Positions 35,604-35,853 of a DNA stretch of 35,853 nucleotides are shown piece by piece (position 1 is the first letter of the stretch; each line of letters starts with the position of its first letter). Under the pieces are notes generated by a model. The model was not told where the DNA came from and made no database searches. It worked only from the letters and a program-made list of their open reading frames with translations. The DNA comes from Iodobacter sp. (GTDB lineage: Bacteria > Pseudomonadota > Gammaproteobacteria > Burkholderiales > Chitinibacteraceae), in NCBI RefSeq assembly GCF_025352645.1, contig NZ_JANXSO010000129.1, positions 1-35,853 on the forward strand. Direction: 5' to 3'. Position numbers and translations under genes: made by a program.

Positions 35604-35853
35604 TCAATGCAGCTGCGGATTCACTTCAGTAATCCCATGCCCAATAAATAGCTGGGTAACGTCTACTTGATCGAACTGGTATTTCTCGTTGCAGAATTCG
35701 CAGCCCACGTCTACATGGCCGTGTTCGGCCAGTAGGCCTTCAATTTCTTCTTTGCCTAGCATTTTCAGCATGCCGCCTACGCGCTCTCTGGAGCAGGTGC
35801 AGGCAAAGCTTGGGAATACGGGGTCGAAGATGCGGACTTTTTCTTCGTTATAC
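35604..35853 (-). CDS. hslO: Hsp33 redox-regulated chaperone, C-terminal part (partial)
   Basis: The minus strand is open from the window edge to a TGA at 35604-35606, giving about 83 residues. They contain FACTCSRERVGGMLKMLGKE and CEFCNEKYQFD, which together supply the CxC and CxxC zinc-binding cysteines of Hsp33. Hsp33 is a cytoplasmic holdase activated when these cysteines are oxidised. The N-terminal domain lies beyond the window. It ends TEVNPQLH and converges on the GTPase operon. Its base composition is like that of the main chromosome, in contrast to the adjoining operon. Confidence 0.93.
   Translation of the reverse strand, partial: YNEEKVRIFDPVFPSFACTCSRERVGGMLKMLGKEEIEGLLAEHGHVDVGCEFCNEKYQFDQVDVTQLFIGHGITEVNPQLH

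Overview
The window looks like chromosomal DNA from a betaproteobacterium, most likely of the Neisseriales/Chromobacteriaceae (an Iodobacter- or Chromobacterium-like organism). This rests on the gene mix (hpnC, E. coli-type purB, ComEA-like protein, recB and recD with a DnaQ-like gene between them, hslO) and on moderate GC with many dispersed hairpin repeats. No rRNA or tRNA genes were seen, so the taxonomy is inference.

Layout. (1) 1-160: tail of an IS481-like insertion sequence. (2) 162-9605: a complete type I-F CRISPR-Cas locus, all read on the minus strand in the order cas1, cas2-3, csy1, csy2, csy3, csy4 (cas6f), leader, array. The array has 19 repeats and 18 spacers, and the decayed repeat lies at the leader-distal end. 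(3) 9801-13766: a 1321-residue Pls-like single-module NRPS (adenylation, carrier, six membrane segments, three hexapeptide-type domains), a candidate synthetase of a poly(amino acid) such as epsilon-poly-lysine. (4) 14169-15543: an AlkD-like glycosylase gene, then a DUF559 endonuclease gene bounded by C/G-run palindromes, plus a decayed copy of the same module fused upstream of the alkD-like gene. (5) 15663-21861: recB, a DEDDh exonuclease gene and recD, with no recC alongside. (6) 22077-29391: ordinary chromosomal genes (thermonuclease-like lipoprotein, hpnC, ComEA-like protein, Cds1-like PLP enzyme, prolyl-4-hydroxylase-like oxygenase, purB, YdgA/DUF945 protein). (7) 29629-35514: a WYL regulator, a 40-residue membrane peptide and a strikingly AT-rich, tightly packed five-gene operon. 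The operon holds a YkgJ-type cysteine-cluster protein, a short GTPase, a coiled-coil membrane protein and two dynamin-like GTPases. (8) 35604-35853: the 3' end of hslO (Hsp33).

The most interesting unit is the operon at 30709-35514. It encodes three different GTPases with dynamin-type P-loops, one with a glycine-zipper membrane segment, together with a metal-binding-type protein and a membrane-anchored coiled coil. It resembles LeoABC and the dynamin-based anti-phage systems but has additional parts. Its base composition differs from both flanks, so it was probably acquired by transfer. Together with the CRISPR-Cas locus at the other end, the window would carry two independent defence modules; the defence role of the GTPase operon is inference.

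Several families of dispersed palindromic repeats lie between genes. They contribute stop codons, C-terminal codons and possibly a ribosome-binding site to adjoining genes.
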